In this document: positions 25,984 through 35,993 of the stretch, piece after piece
How positions within the stretch are numbered: position 1 is the first letter of the stretch
Layout of the letters: each line of letters opens with the position of its first letter
DNA from: an uncultured Holophagaceae bacterium
GTDB taxonomy: Bacteria; Acidobacteriota; Holophagae; Holophagales; Holophagaceae
DNA length: 64,000 nt
NCBI GenBank assembly: GCA_903913215.1
Contig: CAIWKE010000013.1
Span: forward strand, 62,001 to 126,000
Reading direction: 5' to 3'
Notes under the pieces: generated by a model
The model's database searches: none
What the model was told of the DNA's origin: nothing
The model's input: the letters and a program-made list of their open reading frames with translations, nothing else
Position numbers and translations under genes: made by a program

Positions 25984-28222
25984 AACCCCGCAGCTCAGTG
26001 CCGACCTGAACCAGGGCATCCAGCGGGCCTTCGACTTGGCCCTGGCCCGGCGCCACGAGGATGTGGCCCTGGAGCACCTGCTGCTGGCCCTCCTGGACGA
26101 GCCCCATGCGGCCCAGGCCCTGCGGGGCTGCGGGGTGAAGACGGAAGCCCTGCGCCTGGACCTAGAGGCCCTGCTGGGCAAGGCCTTTGAGGTCCTGCCC
26201 GAGGGGCAGGCCTTCCAGCCCCACAGCACCCTGGGCTTTGTGCGAGTGGTGGAGCGCAGTCTCCTGCACGCCTTCAGCTCCGGCAAGCGCAGTCTGGAGG
26301 GCGGCGAGCTGCTGCCCGCCTTCCTCGAGGAAGAGGCCAGTCCCGCGCGGTATCTGCTGGAGAAGCACGGCGTGAAACGCCTGGCCCTGCTCAAAGTGCT
26401 GAGCCACGGACCAGGTGCCAAATCAGCACCGGCAGCCCCGACCCAGGAGCCGGAGGAGGAGGAGACACCCACCGTCGCCGCCAATCCCCTGGAGGCTTAT
26501 GCCACGGATCTGGTGGCCCGGGCCGCGGCGGGACGCCTGGACCCCCTGGTGGGCCGCGAGGCTGAGATCCAGCGCATGGCCCAGGTGCTCTGCCGCCGCC
26601 GCAAGAACAACCCCCTGCTGGTGGGCGAGCCCGGCGTGGGCAAAACGGCCATTGTCGAGGGCCTGGCCCGGCGCATCCACGAGGGCGCGGTGCCTGAGCC
26701 CCTGAAGGCCGCCCGCATCTACGCCCTGGATCTCGGCGCCCTGCTGGCAGGCAGCCGCTACCGCGGCGACTTCGAGGAGCGCCTCAAGGCCGTATTGAAG
26801 GCGCTCAACGATCAGCCCGGCGCCATCCTCTTCGTAGACGAGCTGCATACCCTGGTGGGGGCGGGCTCCACGGGGGGCGGGGCCATGGACGCGGCCAACC
26901 TGCTGAAGCCGGCCCTGGCCTCGGGAGAGCTGCGCTGCATCGGCGCCACCACCTTCCAGGATCTCAAGAGTTCCCTGGACAAGGACCGCGCCCTTTCCCG
27001 GCGCTTCCAGGTGGTCGAAGTGAGCGAGCCCTCCACGGCCGATGCCCTGGCGGTGCTGCAGGGCCTGAAGTCCGTCTACGAAACCCACCATGGCACCAAG
27101 TATTCGGAGGAGGCCCTGGAGGCCGCCGTGCGCCTAGCGGCCAAGCACCTCCCGGATCGCCGCCTGCCCGACAGCGCCCTGGACGTGATGGACGAGGCCG
27201 GGGCCGCGCAGAAGCTGCTGCCTAAAAAGGAGCGCGCCAAGAAGCTGGGCGCCGCCCACATCGAGGCCGTGGTGGCTCGCATGGCGCGGGTGCCCGTGGC
27301 CTCAGTCACTGCCGATGATCGGGAGGCCCTGGCTTCGCTCGAAGCTGCGCTTCGAGCGCAAATTTTCGGCCAGGATGTGGCCTGCGAGGCTGTGGCCAGT
27401 GCCATCAAGCTGGCCCGCTCAGGCCTGCGGGATCCCCTGAAGCCTATGGGCTGCTTCCTCTTCGCGGGTCCCACGGGGGTGGGCAAGACGGAGCTCTCCA
27501 AGCAGCTGGCCAAGGCGCTGGGCATCGCCTTCCTGCGCTTCGACATGAGCGAATATCAGGAGAAGCACGCCGTGGCCCGCCTCATCGGCGCGCCACCGGG
27601 CTACGTGGGCTACGAGGAAGGCGGCCTCCTCACGGATGCCATTCGCAAGCAGCCTCATGCGGTCATCCTGTTGGACGAACTGGAAAAGGCCCACCCCGAC
27701 CTCTTCGGCGTGCTGCTGCAGATCATGGATCACGCCACCCTTACGGACAGCCACGGCCGCAGCGCCGACTTCCGCCACGCGGTACTGGTCATGACCACCA
27801 ACGTGGGGGCCCGGGAGCTGTCGGCCCGCCAGGTGGGTTTCGCCGAAGCTGGTGGTCGCAAGTCCGCCACGGGCACCATTGAGAAGGCCTTCACCCCGGA
27901 GTTCCGCAACCGGCTGGACGCCATCCTCCAGTTCGCACCCCTGGGCCGCCAGGATATGAAGCGCGTGGCAGACAAGCACCTGCGCGAGCTGGAGACCCAG
28001 CTAAAGGAAAAGGCCGTGACCCTCAGCTGCTCAGCCGAGGCTCGGTCCTGGCTGGCGGAGAAGGGCTACGATCCCGCCTTCGGCGCCCGGCCCATGGCGC
28101 GCCTCATTGAGCGCGAGCTGCGGCGTCCCCTGGCTGAAGCCATCCTCTTTGGGCCCCTGGCCTCGGGCGGCCGGGCCCAGGTGGACCTCGTGGACGGCCG
28201 GCTGTGCCTATCTTTCGCCTAG
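25976..28222 (+). CDS. clpA: ClpA-type AAA+ unfoldase (Clp protease ATPase subunit)
   Basis: Protein of 748 residues. An N-terminal Clp repeat domain (about 1-145) is followed by two AAA modules: D1 with [20 protein letters not shown] and [15 protein letters not shown], and D2 with [40 protein letters not shown] and the DELEKAHPD Walker B. The absence of the ClpB coiled-coil middle domain makes it ClpA. It unfolds substrates for ClpP, which is not in the window. The start is the ATG at 25976, overlapping clpS; the end overlaps aat by 19 bases. A perfect hairpin (27336-27358) lies between D1 and D2. Confidence 0.96.
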   Translation: MPETPQLSADLNQGIQRAFDLALARRHEDVALEHLLLALLDEPHAAQALRGCGVKTEALRLDLEALLGKAFEVLPEGQAFQPHSTLGFVRVVERSLLHAFSSGKRSLEGGELLPAFLEEEASPARYLLEKHGVKRLALLKVLSHGPGAKSAPAAPTQEPEEEETPTVAANPLEAYATDLVARAAAGRLDPLVGREAEIQRMAQVLCRRRKNNPLLVGEPGVGKTAIVEGLARRIHEGAVPEPLKAARIYALDLGALLAGSRYRGDFEERLKAVLKALNDQPGAILFVDELHTLVGAGSTGGGAMDAANLLKPALASGELRCIGATTFQDLKSSLDKDRALSRRFQVVEVSEPSTADALAVLQGLKSVYETHHGTKYSEEALEAAVRLAAKHLPDRRLPDSALDVMDEAGAAQKLLPKKERAKKLGAAHIEAVVARMARVPVASVTADDREALASLEAALRAQIFGQDVACEAVASAIKLARSGLRDPLKPMGCFLFAGPTGVGKTELSKQLAKALGIAFLRFDMSEYQEKHAVARLIGAPPGYVGYEEGGLLTDAIRKQPHAVILLDELEKAHPDLFGVLLQIMDHATLTDSHGRSADFRHAVLVMTTNVGARELSARQVGFAEAGGRKSATGTIEKAFTPEFRNRLDAILQFAPLGRQDMKRVADKHLRELETQLKEKAVTLSCSAEARSWLAEKGYDPAFGARPMARLIERELRRPLAEAILFGPLASGGRAQVDLVDGRLCLSFA
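27336..27358. repeat. Perfect 10-bp inverted repeat, 3-base loop, inside clpA
   Basis: CGCTCGAAGC (27336-27345), loop TGC, then the exact complement (27349-27358). It lies at the start of the second AAA module, coding [10 protein letters not shown]. The loop is the same TGC as in the ABC ATPase repeat; the arm sequence differs. Confidence 0.85.
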
Positions 28223-28884
28223 ACGAGCGTCTGGTCTTCCCGGACCCGGAGCTGGCCGAGGACGGGCTCCTGGCCGTGGGCGGTGACCTCAGCGTGGAGC
28301 GGCTGCTGCTGGCCTACCGCAGTGGCATCTTCCCTTGGTTCGGCGAGGAGGATCCCCTGCTCTGGTGGTCGCCACCGGAGCGAGCCCTGCTCCGCCCCGG
28401 CCACCTGCACCTCTCGGCCCGGACCCGGCGCAGCCTCCGCCAGCGTCCCTTTGAGATTCGCTTCGACACGGCCTTTGCGGAGGTCATTCGGCACTGCTCC
28501 ACCGTCCCGCGGCCCGGGCAGGATGGAACCTGGATCACAATGTCCATGCGCGAGGCATACCTTTCCTTGCACCTGGCGGGCCACGCCCACAGCGTGGAGG
28601 CCTGGCGGGACGGGGAACTGCGGGGCGGCCTCTATGGCGTCGCCCTGGGCAGCGCCTTCTTCGGCGAGAGTATGTTCAGCCTCGAGCCCGAGGCAAGTCG
28701 CGCGTCCCTGCTGGCTCTGGACGCACTCATGAGCGCCGGGGGCGGCACCCTCATCGACGGCCAGTTGCCCCATGCGGGCCTGCTGGGCTATGGATTCCAG
28801 TGTGTGCCCCGCGCCCGCTTTCTGCTGGAACTGGCCCAGGCCCTGCGTCAGCCGACCCGGCAAGTCCCCTGGCCGGTGGGATAA
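28204..28884 (+). CDS. aat: Leucyl/phenylalanyl-tRNA-protein transferase
   Basis: Adds Leu or Phe from charged tRNA to proteins with N-terminal Arg or Lys, making them ClpS substrates. It is 226 residues, normal length. Family marks are AYRSGIFPWF, LLWWSPPERALL, DGTWITMSMREAY and FGESMFSLEPEASRASLLAL. The GTG start at 28204 lies inside the clpA end, a 19-base overlap, so translation is coupled. With clpS and clpA directly upstream, the operon is a complete N-end-rule module. Confidence 0.95.
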   Translation: MPIFRLDERLVFPDPELAEDGLLAVGGDLSVERLLLAYRSGIFPWFGEEDPLLWWSPPERALLRPGHLHLSARTRRSLRQRPFEIRFDTAFAEVIRHCSTVPRPGQDGTWITMSMREAYLSLHLAGHAHSVEAWRDGELRGGLYGVALGSAFFGESMFSLEPEASRASLLALDALMSAGGGTLIDGQLPHAGLLGYGFQCVPRARFLLELAQALRQPTRQVPWPVG

Positions 28885-28939
28885 GTCCTTCCAGTTCTAC
28901 AGTCCAGAGCTATGATTCAACCAGGCCCAAGGATCTCCC

Positions 28940-30205
28940 ATGTTGACGATTTCTGAATCGCGACTCTCTCCCCGGCACACGGTTGCCCTCGTCATGGCAG
29001 GCGGGCGTGGCAAGCGGCTGATGGACCTCACGGACCACTATGCCAAGCCGGGCCTCGACTTCGGCGGCAAGTACCGCATCATCGACTTCACCCTGTCGAA
29101 CTGCGTGCACTCCGGCTTCCGTAAAATCATGGTGCTGACGCAATACAACTCGCACCGCCTGCTGGAGCATCTTCAGTTCGGCTGGACCTTCCTGGCCGGC
29201 AAGCTGGACGAATACGTGCATGTGCTGCCCGCCCAGCAGAGCATGGACAAGGACGCCTGGTATAGCGGCACGGCGGACGCGGTCTACCAGAACATGGACA
29301 ACCTCAAGGCCGCGGGCCCCAAGAACGTACTAATCCTCGCGGGTGATCACATCTACCGCATGGACTACAAGATCTTCCTCAAGGACCACCTGGACAACGA
29401 GGCGGATATGACCATCGCCTGCCTGGAAGTCCCACGGGACGCAGCCAGGGGCTTTGGCATCGCCCATGTGGACGCGGAGGATCGCATCGTCGGCTTCGTG
29501 GAGAAGCCCGACGATCCGCCCGCCATTCCCGGCAAGCCCGACAAATCCTTCGCCTCCATGGGCATCTACCTCTTCAACGCGGAGTTCCTCTACAAGGCCC
29601 TCATCGAGGACGCGAAGGATCCCAACTCAGGCCACGACTTCGGTAAGGACATCATCCCCAAGCTGGTGGAGACATCCCGCGTCTATGCCCACCGCTTCGA
29701 GAACAGCTGCATTCCCAACGAAGGACACCCGGATCCCTACTGGCGCGATGTGGGCAGCGTGGACTCCTACTGGGAGGCCAACATGGACCTCACCACGGTG
29801 CTGCCGGCCCTTAATCTCTACGACAAGAACTGGCCCGTCATCACGCACCAGGAGCAGCTGCCGCCGGCGAAATTCGTCCATGCGGGTGAGATGCGCAACG
29901 GCGTGGCCCTCTCCAGCCTGGTCTCGGGCGCCTGCATCATCTCCGGTGCCCACGTGCACCACTCCCTGCTCTCCAGTCGTGTGTCGGTCCACTCCCACGC
30001 CCGCCTGGACGGCGCCGTGGTGCTGCCCGACTGCGACATCGGCCGCCACGCCCGGCTGCGCAGGTGCATTGTGGCCCGGGACTGCCGCATCCCCGAAGGC
30101 TTCGTGGTGGGCGAGGATCCCGAAGAAGATGCCCGCCGCTTCTTCCGAACGGAGGGTGGCGTGACGCTCATCTCCCAGCGCATGCTGAACCAACTGGAGC
30201 GCTAG
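28940..30205 (+). CDS. glgC: Glucose-1-phosphate adenylyltransferase
   Basis: Makes ADP-glucose from ATP and glucose 1-phosphate, the committed step of bacterial glycogen synthesis. It is 421 residues. The nucleotide loop is VMAGGRGKRLMDLTDHYAKPG, the catalytic region VLILAGDHIYRMDYKIF, and the Glc1P site FVEKPDDP with ASMGIYLF. The C-terminus is the left-handed beta-helix (LVSGACIISGAHVHHSLLSS). The family is allosterically controlled by glycolytic metabolites; the effector here is not visible. It opens the glycogen locus, and glgA starts 3 bases after its stop. Confidence 0.97.
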   Translation: MLTISESRLSPRHTVALVMAGGRGKRLMDLTDHYAKPGLDFGGKYRIIDFTLSNCVHSGFRKIMVLTQYNSHRLLEHLQFGWTFLAGKLDEYVHVLPAQQSMDKDAWYSGTADAVYQNMDNLKAAGPKNVLILAGDHIYRMDYKIFLKDHLDNEADMTIACLEVPRDAARGFGIAHVDAEDRIVGFVEKPDDPPAIPGKPDKSFASMGIYLFNAEFLYKALIEDAKDPNSGHDFGKDIIPKLVETSRVYAHRFENSCIPNEGHPDPYWRDVGSVDSYWEANMDLTTVLPALNLYDKNWPVITHQEQLPPAKFVHAGEMRNGVALSSLVSGACIISGAHVHHSLLSSRVSVHSHARLDGAVVLPDCDIGRHARLRRCIVARDCRIPEGFVVGEDPEEDARRFFRTEGGVTLISQRMLNQLER

Positions 30206-30208
30206 GTT

Positions 30209-31642
30209 TTGAGAGTTCTGTTTGTAGCGTCTGAACTGTTCCCCTATGTCAAAACCGGTGGTCTCGGCGATGTCATGGCCGCCCTGCCCCGGGCCATGCG
30301 CGCCCTGGGCGCCGATGTCCGCATTCTGGTTCCGGCCTATCCGGCCATTTTAAATGCGGTGCTGGTGCAGGGCGAGGTCGGTTACCTGCCCGACATCATG
30401 GGCGGCGGTCCCGCCCACATCCTCAAGGCCGAGGCCGACGGCCTGCCCCTCTACCTCCTGGACCAGCCCGGCCACTTCAACCGGAAGGGCCTGCCCTACG
30501 ACTACTCCGAGGACCTGCCCCGGCGCTTCGCCGCCCTGTCTTTCGCCGCCGCTCACCTGGGCCGGGTCGGGGACTCCGAGGGCTGGCGACCCGAGGTGCT
30601 CCATGGCCACGACTGGCCGACGGGTCTCATGCCCGCCTACGTGGCCTTCGGCGGTGGGCCCCGCCCCGCCACGGTCATGACCATCCACAACATCGCTTTC
30701 CAGGGCCGCTTCTCCCGCACGATCCTGCCCGACCTCTGGCTGCCGCCCCAGGCCTACACCCAGGAGGGCGTGGAGTACCACGGCGACATCGGCTTCCTGA
30801 AGGCCGGGCTGCGCCTGGCGGACCGCATCAGCACCGTGAGCCCCACCTACGCCAAAGAGATCCAGCACTTCGGCGGCCATGGCCTGGAGGGCCTCCTGGC
30901 CCACCGCAGCAAGGATCTGCGCGGCATCCTCAACGGCGTGGACAAGACCATCTGGAATCCCGCCACGGATCCTCACATCCAGAGCCGCTACGACCTGCGC
31001 CACCCCTCCCGCCGACCGGCCAACCGCACGGACTTCCAGCGCCGCCTGGGCCTCCAGGAGGACCCGGCCGCCCCCCTCTTTGTGTCCGTGGGCCGCCTGG
31101 ATCCCCTCAAGGGCCTGGACCTGGTGCTGGACAACGTGGACCACCTGGTGCACCGCGGCGGTCAGCTGGTCCTCATCGGTTCCGGTGATCCCCACGCCGA
31201 GGGCGCGTTCCGCCAGGCGGCCCAGCGCCATCCCGGTCGCGTGGCCGTCTTCATCGGCTATGACGAGGTCCTGGCCCACCGTGCCTTCGCCGCGGCAGAC
31301 GTGGTGCTGGTGCCTTCCCGCCAGGAGCCCTGCGGCCTCACCCAGCTCTACGCCCAGGTCTACGGCGCCCTGCCCCTGGTGCGTCGCACCGGCGGGTTGG
31401 CGGACACGGTGGTCGGCGCCACGGCAGAGACCCTGGCCAACGGCACCGCCACCGGCTTCATGTTCGACGCGGCCAGCGGCTGGGCCCTGGGCGAAGCGCT
31501 CAACAGCGCCTTCGACCTCTTCGCGGATCCCGCTGGCTGGCGACAGGTGCAGCGCCAGGGCATGAAGGCGGACTTCAGCTGGGCGGGCCCCGCCCAGGCC
31601 TACCTGGATCTCTACGCCACCATTCCCCCGAAAGGACACTGA
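30209..31642 (+). CDS. glgA: Glycogen synthase (ADP-glucose, GT5)
   Basis: Transfers glucose from ADP-glucose to growing alpha-1,4 glucan. It is 477 residues. The N-terminal KTGGLGDVMAALPRAM is the ADP-glucose binding motif; the C-terminal half shows VSVGRLDPLKGLDLVLDNVD and the nucleotide-site segment PSRQEPCGLTQLYAQVYGALP with VRRTGGLADTV. The start is TTG 30209, right after the glgC stop. It is coupled to pgi, which begins one base after its stop. Confidence 0.97.
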   Translation: MRVLFVASELFPYVKTGGLGDVMAALPRAMRALGADVRILVPAYPAILNAVLVQGEVGYLPDIMGGGPAHILKAEADGLPLYLLDQPGHFNRKGLPYDYSEDLPRRFAALSFAAAHLGRVGDSEGWRPEVLHGHDWPTGLMPAYVAFGGGPRPATVMTIHNIAFQGRFSRTILPDLWLPPQAYTQEGVEYHGDIGFLKAGLRLADRISTVSPTYAKEIQHFGGHGLEGLLAHRSKDLRGILNGVDKTIWNPATDPHIQSRYDLRHPSRRPANRTDFQRRLGLQEDPAAPLFVSVGRLDPLKGLDLVLDNVDHLVHRGGQLVLIGSGDPHAEGAFRQAAQRHPGRVAVFIGYDEVLAHRAFAAADVVLVPSRQEPCGLTQLYAQVYGALPLVRRTGGLADTVVGATAETLANGTATGFMFDAASGWALGEALNSAFDLFADPAGWRQVQRQGMKADFSWAGPAQAYLDLYATIPPKGH

Positions 31643-31643
31643 C

Positions 31644-32780
31644 ATGGACACGCGCGTGCACTGGCAGGCCATCGTGAATCACCCCATGGGGGGCTGGCGC
31701 CACGTGGCCGAGCCCACCCTGCCGAAGTTGGACCCCACCAAGCGCCTGCTTTGGTGCGGCATCGGCGGTTCGCTCCTGCCCTCGGAGACCTTGCTGCGGG
31801 CCTTTGGCAACGAGCAAGCTCATCGCAACTGGGTGACCCTGGCCTCGCCGGAGCCTGCACCGGACTTCCGCATCCAGCCCGGCGATCAGCTGGTCTGCGC
31901 CTCCAAGAGCGGCAAGACCCTGGAGCTCTGGACTTGGATCGCCCGTCTGCGCGCCCTGCCCGGCTTCAAGGATCTGGCCGCCCCCATCCTCATCACCCAG
32001 GACGATGCCAATCCCCTGGCCACCTGGGGCCGCGCCAACGGCTGCCAGATCCTGCCCATTCCCGTGGAAGTGGGCGGCCGCTTTTCCGCCTTCACCCCCA
32101 TCGGCACCCTGCCCCTGAGCTGGATGGGGAAGGATGCCTCGGCCTTCTTGGCCGGGGGCCGCGAGGTCGTGGCCCAGATGGAGGCGGGCCAGGGTCCGTG
32201 GCATGACCGCGTGGCCGCCACCGTGGACCTGCTCCTGGACGCCCATGCCAAGGGCATCACCGAGTGGGTGCTCATGCCCTACGCCATGCGCCTGGACAAC
32301 CTCTCGGCCTGGTGGGTGCAGCTGGTGGCCGAATCCCTGGGCAAGGTGGCCCAGGACGGCAGCCGCAAGGGCTACACCCCCATCCGCGCCGTGGGCCCCG
32401 TGGACCAGCACAGCCAGCTCCAGCGCTGGATGGCGGGCCCCCGCAACCTGGGCGTCATCCTCATGACCGTGGAGGGAGCCGACACCTCTGAGAAGCTGGA
32501 CCCCCCCGCCGGCTCACCCTACCCGGGCCTGGCCCAGCTCACCGGCAGCGAGATCCTGCGCGCCCAGGCTGAGGGCACCGCCGGCGCCCTGGAGGCCGCG
32601 GGCGTGCCCCTGCTCCGCTGGTCCCTGCCCGCCCTCAACGAGCACGAAGTGGGCGCCTTCATGATGGCCTGGCAGGCCATCATCGGGATCCTGGGCTTCG
32701 CCCTGGACCTGGACCCCTTCGATCAGCCCGAAGTGGAAGATGGCAAGAAGCGGACCTTCAAGCGGCTGGGGCTCTCCTAG
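31644..32780 (+). CDS. pgi: Glucose-6-phosphate isomerase (short form)
   Basis: Interconverts glucose 6-phosphate and fructose 6-phosphate, linking glycogen to glycolysis. At 378 residues it is shorter than most bacterial forms (430-550). The sugar phosphate sites are visible as CGIGGSLLPSE and CASKSGKTLE; the base is the Glu in VAESLGK, the ring-opening His is in GPVDQHSQLQ and the C-terminal Lys is in DGKKRTFKRLG. It is the third gene of the glgC-glgA-pgi operon. A 271-base gap follows. Confidence 0.92.
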   Translation: MDTRVHWQAIVNHPMGGWRHVAEPTLPKLDPTKRLLWCGIGGSLLPSETLLRAFGNEQAHRNWVTLASPEPAPDFRIQPGDQLVCASKSGKTLELWTWIARLRALPGFKDLAAPILITQDDANPLATWGRANGCQILPIPVEVGGRFSAFTPIGTLPLSWMGKDASAFLAGGREVVAQMEAGQGPWHDRVAATVDLLLDAHAKGITEWVLMPYAMRLDNLSAWWVQLVAESLGKVAQDGSRKGYTPIRAVGPVDQHSQLQRWMAGPRNLGVILMTVEGADTSEKLDPPAGSPYPGLAQLTGSEILRAQAEGTAGALEAAGVPLLRWSLPALNEHEVGAFMMAWQAIIGILGFALDLDPFDQPEVEDGKKRTFKRLGLS

Positions 32781-33051
32781 GAGCCATTCCAGGTCGAAGA
32801 CAGCTCGGGAAGTAGGCTTGCTGCCCGCACACCACCCTGGTGCGTGGGCATCGCGCTTTAGGCCGCTCGATATCACTCCAGGCAAGGTTCGGGGCCAGGG
32901 ATCCAGGTAGACACGGTAGGCCGTTGCCTGGAAATGGGTATTGTGGGGCCACGAACTGGCTCAACACTGGACGTTCCCGTTTCCTGGATCGTTTAGGCCA
33001 GTCGTGACCTGGGTCTGGTGCGAGAGGCAAGCTCAGCCCAGGAGGACCACC
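32781..33051. other. Intergenic stretch between pgi and glgB
   Basis: No gene or RNA is recognised in these 271 bases. It should hold the glgB promoter; the only clear signal is GGAGG at about 33041, before the glgB start. Base composition is more even than in the neighbouring genes. Confidence 0.5.
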
Positions 33052-35235
33052 ATGAACCAAGCCGGGGCCTTCATCAGGCTCTCCGAAGCTAGGCATCACG
33101 ATCCCTTCTCACTACTCGGGCGTCACCAGCAGGGAACGACTACCCTGGTGCGGGCATTCCTGCCGCGGGCCCAGGCGGTCTCCATCTTCGAAGGGGAACG
33201 GCCACTCACCCGGTTGGGCGACAGTGACCTCTTTGAGTGGCGCGGTCACGATACGGACCTGCCCCGGCACCACCGCCTGCGGTGGACCGATGATGCACAG
33301 TGCGAGCACATCACACACGATCCCTACACGTTCCCGCCGCAGGTCTCAGACTTCGACCTGCACCTCTTCCGGGAGGGGAGGCACTGGCACGCCTACCGTT
33401 TCCTGGGAGCGCGGGCTCACGAGGTGGAGGAGATTCCTGGCGTGCTGTTCGCCGTCTGGGCGCCGAACGCAGAGCGGGTTAGCGTGGTGGGCGACTTCAA
33501 CGGCTGGGACGGCCGCTGCCACCCCATGCGGGTGCACTCAGGCTCTGGCGTATGGGAGCTGTTCATCCCCGACCTGGAGCCCGGCACGCTCTACAAATAC
33601 GAGGTGAGGAACCGGGCCACGGGAGAGATCCTGCTCAAGACGGATCCCTATGGCCAGCGCTTCGAGCTGCGCCCGAGGACCGCTTCCATCGTGCCCTCGG
33701 CGGCGCCCTTCCCCTGGACGGATGGGGCTTGGCTCGCGAGGCGCACCAAGCAGGACTGGCAACATGGCCCGATCTCGATCTACGAGGCACATCTGGGCTC
33801 CTGGCAGCGCGACGGGCAGAGTGGGTTCCTCTCTTACCGGGACCTCGCCCATCGGTTGGTGGACTATGTGCGTGAGATGGGCTTCAGCCACATCCAGGTG
33901 CTCCCACTCACCGAATTCCCCCTGGACCTCTCCTGGGGCTACCAGGCCACGGGGTATTACGCCCCCACCAGCCGCCACGGGGACCCGGACGACTTCCGCT
34001 ACTTCGTGGATTACTGCCACCGCCAGGGCATCGGCGTACTCGTGGATTGGGTTCCAGCCCACTTCCCCAAGGACGCCCACGCCCTGGCCCGCTTTGATGG
34101 AACCCCCCTCTACGAGCACGAAGATCCCAGGCTGGGGGAGCATCAGGACTGGTCCACCCTGATCTTCAACTTCGGCCGCCACGAGGTGAAGAATTTCCTG
34201 ATCTCCAGTGCCATTTTCTGGCTGGAGGAACTCCACGTGGATGGCCTCCGGGTGGACGCCGTGGCCTCCATGCTCTACCTGGACTACTCCCGCCGGGAAG
34301 GTGAGTGGATCCCCAACCGTTACGGCGGCCGGGAGAACCTGGAGGCCATAGCGTTCCTGCGGGAACTCAACATCGTGACCCATGAGCGCTGCCCCGGCAC
34401 CTTGATGATCGCCGAGGAATCCACGTCCTGGCCCATGGTGAGCCGGCCCACCTATCTGGGCGGCCTGGGCTTCGACCTCAAGTGGAACATGGGCTGGATG
34501 AACGACACCCTGAGCTACATGAGCAAGGAGCCTGTACATCGGTCCTACCACCAGGACCTGCTGACCTTCGCCATGCTCTATGCCTTCACCGAGAACTTCA
34601 TTCTGCCGCTCTCCCATGACGAGGTGGTCCACGGCAAGGGCTCCATGTTGAACAAGATGCCTGGCGACGAGTGGCAGCGCTTCGCGAACCTGCGCGCGCT
34701 CTACGCCTACATGTTCACTCACCCAGGGAAGAAGCTGCTCTTCATGGGCACTGAGTTCGGCCAGGGCCTGGAGTGGAATCACGCCGGCATCCTGGATTGG
34801 TACGTGCTGGACTACCCCCTCCACCGGGGCTTGCAAAGGCTGGTGCGGGACCTGAATCACCTCTACCGGGAGAGTCCGGCTCTGCACGAACGGGACTTCG
34901 AGTGGCGGGGCTTCGAATGGATTGACTGCCACGATGCGCATCAGTCCGTGCTCAGCTTCGTCCGCTGGTCTGAGAGCGGATTCCTCCTCGTGGTGGCCAA
35001 CTTCACGCCGGTCCCGCGCCACGACTATCGGATTGGCGTGCCTCGACCTGGCCACTACGAGGAGGCCCTCAACTCCGATGCCGCCGTGTACGGTGGGTCG
35101 AACCTGGGCAACGGCGACCGCAATCTGCTGGCGGAGAACCTGCCCTGGATGAACCGCCCCTGGTCCCTGGCCCTCACCCTGCCGCCCCTGGCTGTACTGG
35201 TTCTGAGGCTCCGGTCGGAAGGTGCCGGGGACTGA
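33052..35235 (+). CDS. glgB: 1,4-alpha-glucan branching enzyme, long form
   Basis: Cuts alpha-1,4 chains and rejoins them as alpha-1,6 branches (GH13). It is 727 residues, with an N1 module of about 100 residues before the CBM48 module ([20 protein letters not shown]). The catalytic barrel shows [28 protein letters not shown] (nucleophile Asp about 401), IAEESTSWP (acid Glu about 454) and [16 protein letters not shown] (about 522). GGAGG lies before the ATG. A second, shorter branching enzyme is encoded at 38130-40082. This gene has its own upstream gap, so it is probably separately transcribed. Confidence 0.96.
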   Translation: MNQAGAFIRLSEARHHDPFSLLGRHQQGTTTLVRAFLPRAQAVSIFEGERPLTRLGDSDLFEWRGHDTDLPRHHRLRWTDDAQCEHITHDPYTFPPQVSDFDLHLFREGRHWHAYRFLGARAHEVEEIPGVLFAVWAPNAERVSVVGDFNGWDGRCHPMRVHSGSGVWELFIPDLEPGTLYKYEVRNRATGEILLKTDPYGQRFELRPRTASIVPSAAPFPWTDGAWLARRTKQDWQHGPISIYEAHLGSWQRDGQSGFLSYRDLAHRLVDYVREMGFSHIQVLPLTEFPLDLSWGYQATGYYAPTSRHGDPDDFRYFVDYCHRQGIGVLVDWVPAHFPKDAHALARFDGTPLYEHEDPRLGEHQDWSTLIFNFGRHEVKNFLISSAIFWLEELHVDGLRVDAVASMLYLDYSRREGEWIPNRYGGRENLEAIAFLRELNIVTHERCPGTLMIAEESTSWPMVSRPTYLGGLGFDLKWNMGWMNDTLSYMSKEPVHRSYHQDLLTFAMLYAFTENFILPLSHDEVVHGKGSMLNKMPGDEWQRFANLRALYAYMFTHPGKKLLFMGTEFGQGLEWNHAGILDWYVLDYPLHRGLQRLVRDLNHLYRESPALHERDFEWRGFEWIDCHDAHQSVLSFVRWSESGFLLVVANFTPVPRHDYRIGVPRPGHYEEALNSDAAVYGGSNLGNGDRNLLAENLPWMNRPWSLALTLPPLAVLVLRLRSEGAGD

Positions 35236-35269
35236 GGACCGCCCAGGACCGGGAGGATGCAGCCGTCCG

Positions 35270-35896
35270 CTAGGCCATCGCCAACTGGAACAAGTGCGCG
35301 GCGGTGGCGGCCAGATTCTCCATGAGGTCCACGGATTCAGCGCTGAGGCAGCCGGGACGGGGGTCATTGCACTGGATGAGGCCGTAGGTGACGCCGTCCC
35401 GCCGGACGGGAAAGAGGCCCACGGTCTCGAAACCCTCTCGGTGACAGCGGTTCCGGGTCGGCCCCAGCAGAGCCCCATGGCCCTGGGCCAGCAGGGCCGT
35501 GGTGGAGGTCGTGACGAAACTGCCTCGGTCCGTGAAGCAGGGCATGCTGCAATCCACCTGACCCGACAACACCCGACCGCACAAGCAGGCCAACAGGGGC
35601 TGGCGCTCGGAATCCCGCACCAGGTGCCCGGCCTCATCCGTGGAGCAGAGGTCATCTTCGAGGTCCAGGAAGCCTTCAGAAAAGCCCAGGCTGGCCGCAT
35701 AGCGGAAACCGGGGCCATTCTTGAGGCGCAGGCCTACGGACTGGCAGCCGGAGAGGTGCTGGGCCAGGACCACCATTTGGCGGGCCATGGCTGCAGGCTC
35801 CACCATCGTATTGGTCATGCGGAGCAGGTCGAGAAAAGCCCGGCGCTCCAGGTCGAGGCGCGGGGATCTTTGGGTGTCCAGTTGGATTCCGGCCAT
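35270..35896 (-). CDS. Stand-alone GAF-domain protein, cysteine-rich
   Basis: Single GAF domain of 208 residues with no kinase, cyclase or DNA-binding part. The start is fixed by AGGAG 6 bases before the ATG. The stretch CLCGRVLSGQVDCSMPCFTD (about 120-139), then GSFVTTSTTALLA and RNRCHREGFETVGLFPVR, is a GAF pattern normally found inside histidine kinases of anaerobes. The extra Cys could bind a metal, haem or Fe-S cluster. It lies between glgB (convergent, 34-base gap) and glgP, so a link to carbon storage is possible but unproven. Confidence 0.8.
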   Translation of the reverse strand: MAGIQLDTQRSPRLDLERRAFLDLLRMTNTMVEPAAMARQMVVLAQHLSGCQSVGLRLKNGPGFRYAASLGFSEGFLDLEDDLCSTDEAGHLVRDSERQPLLACLCGRVLSGQVDCSMPCFTDRGSFVTTSTTALLAQGHGALLGPTRNRCHREGFETVGLFPVRRDGVTYGLIQCNDPRPGCLSAESVDLMENLAATAAHLFQLAMA

Positions 35897-35937
35897 AGCC
35901 GTCTCCTTGAACTCCCTATCGGACCAGTCTGTTAGTT

Positions 35938-35966
35938 ACTAAAATCTCGACAAATATAGACATCAA
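35938..35966 (-). promoter_or_regulatory. Possible sigma70-like promoter of the GAF gene
   Basis: On the minus strand, TTGATG (35966-35961) is followed by a 17-base spacer and TTTAGT (35943-35938), about 40 bases before the GAF-protein ATG. The stretch is clearly AT-rich compared with the surroundings. The match to the -10 consensus is only partial. Confidence 0.3.
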
Positions 35967-35993
35967 GACCAAAAATGCCTAATTTATCCCTGT

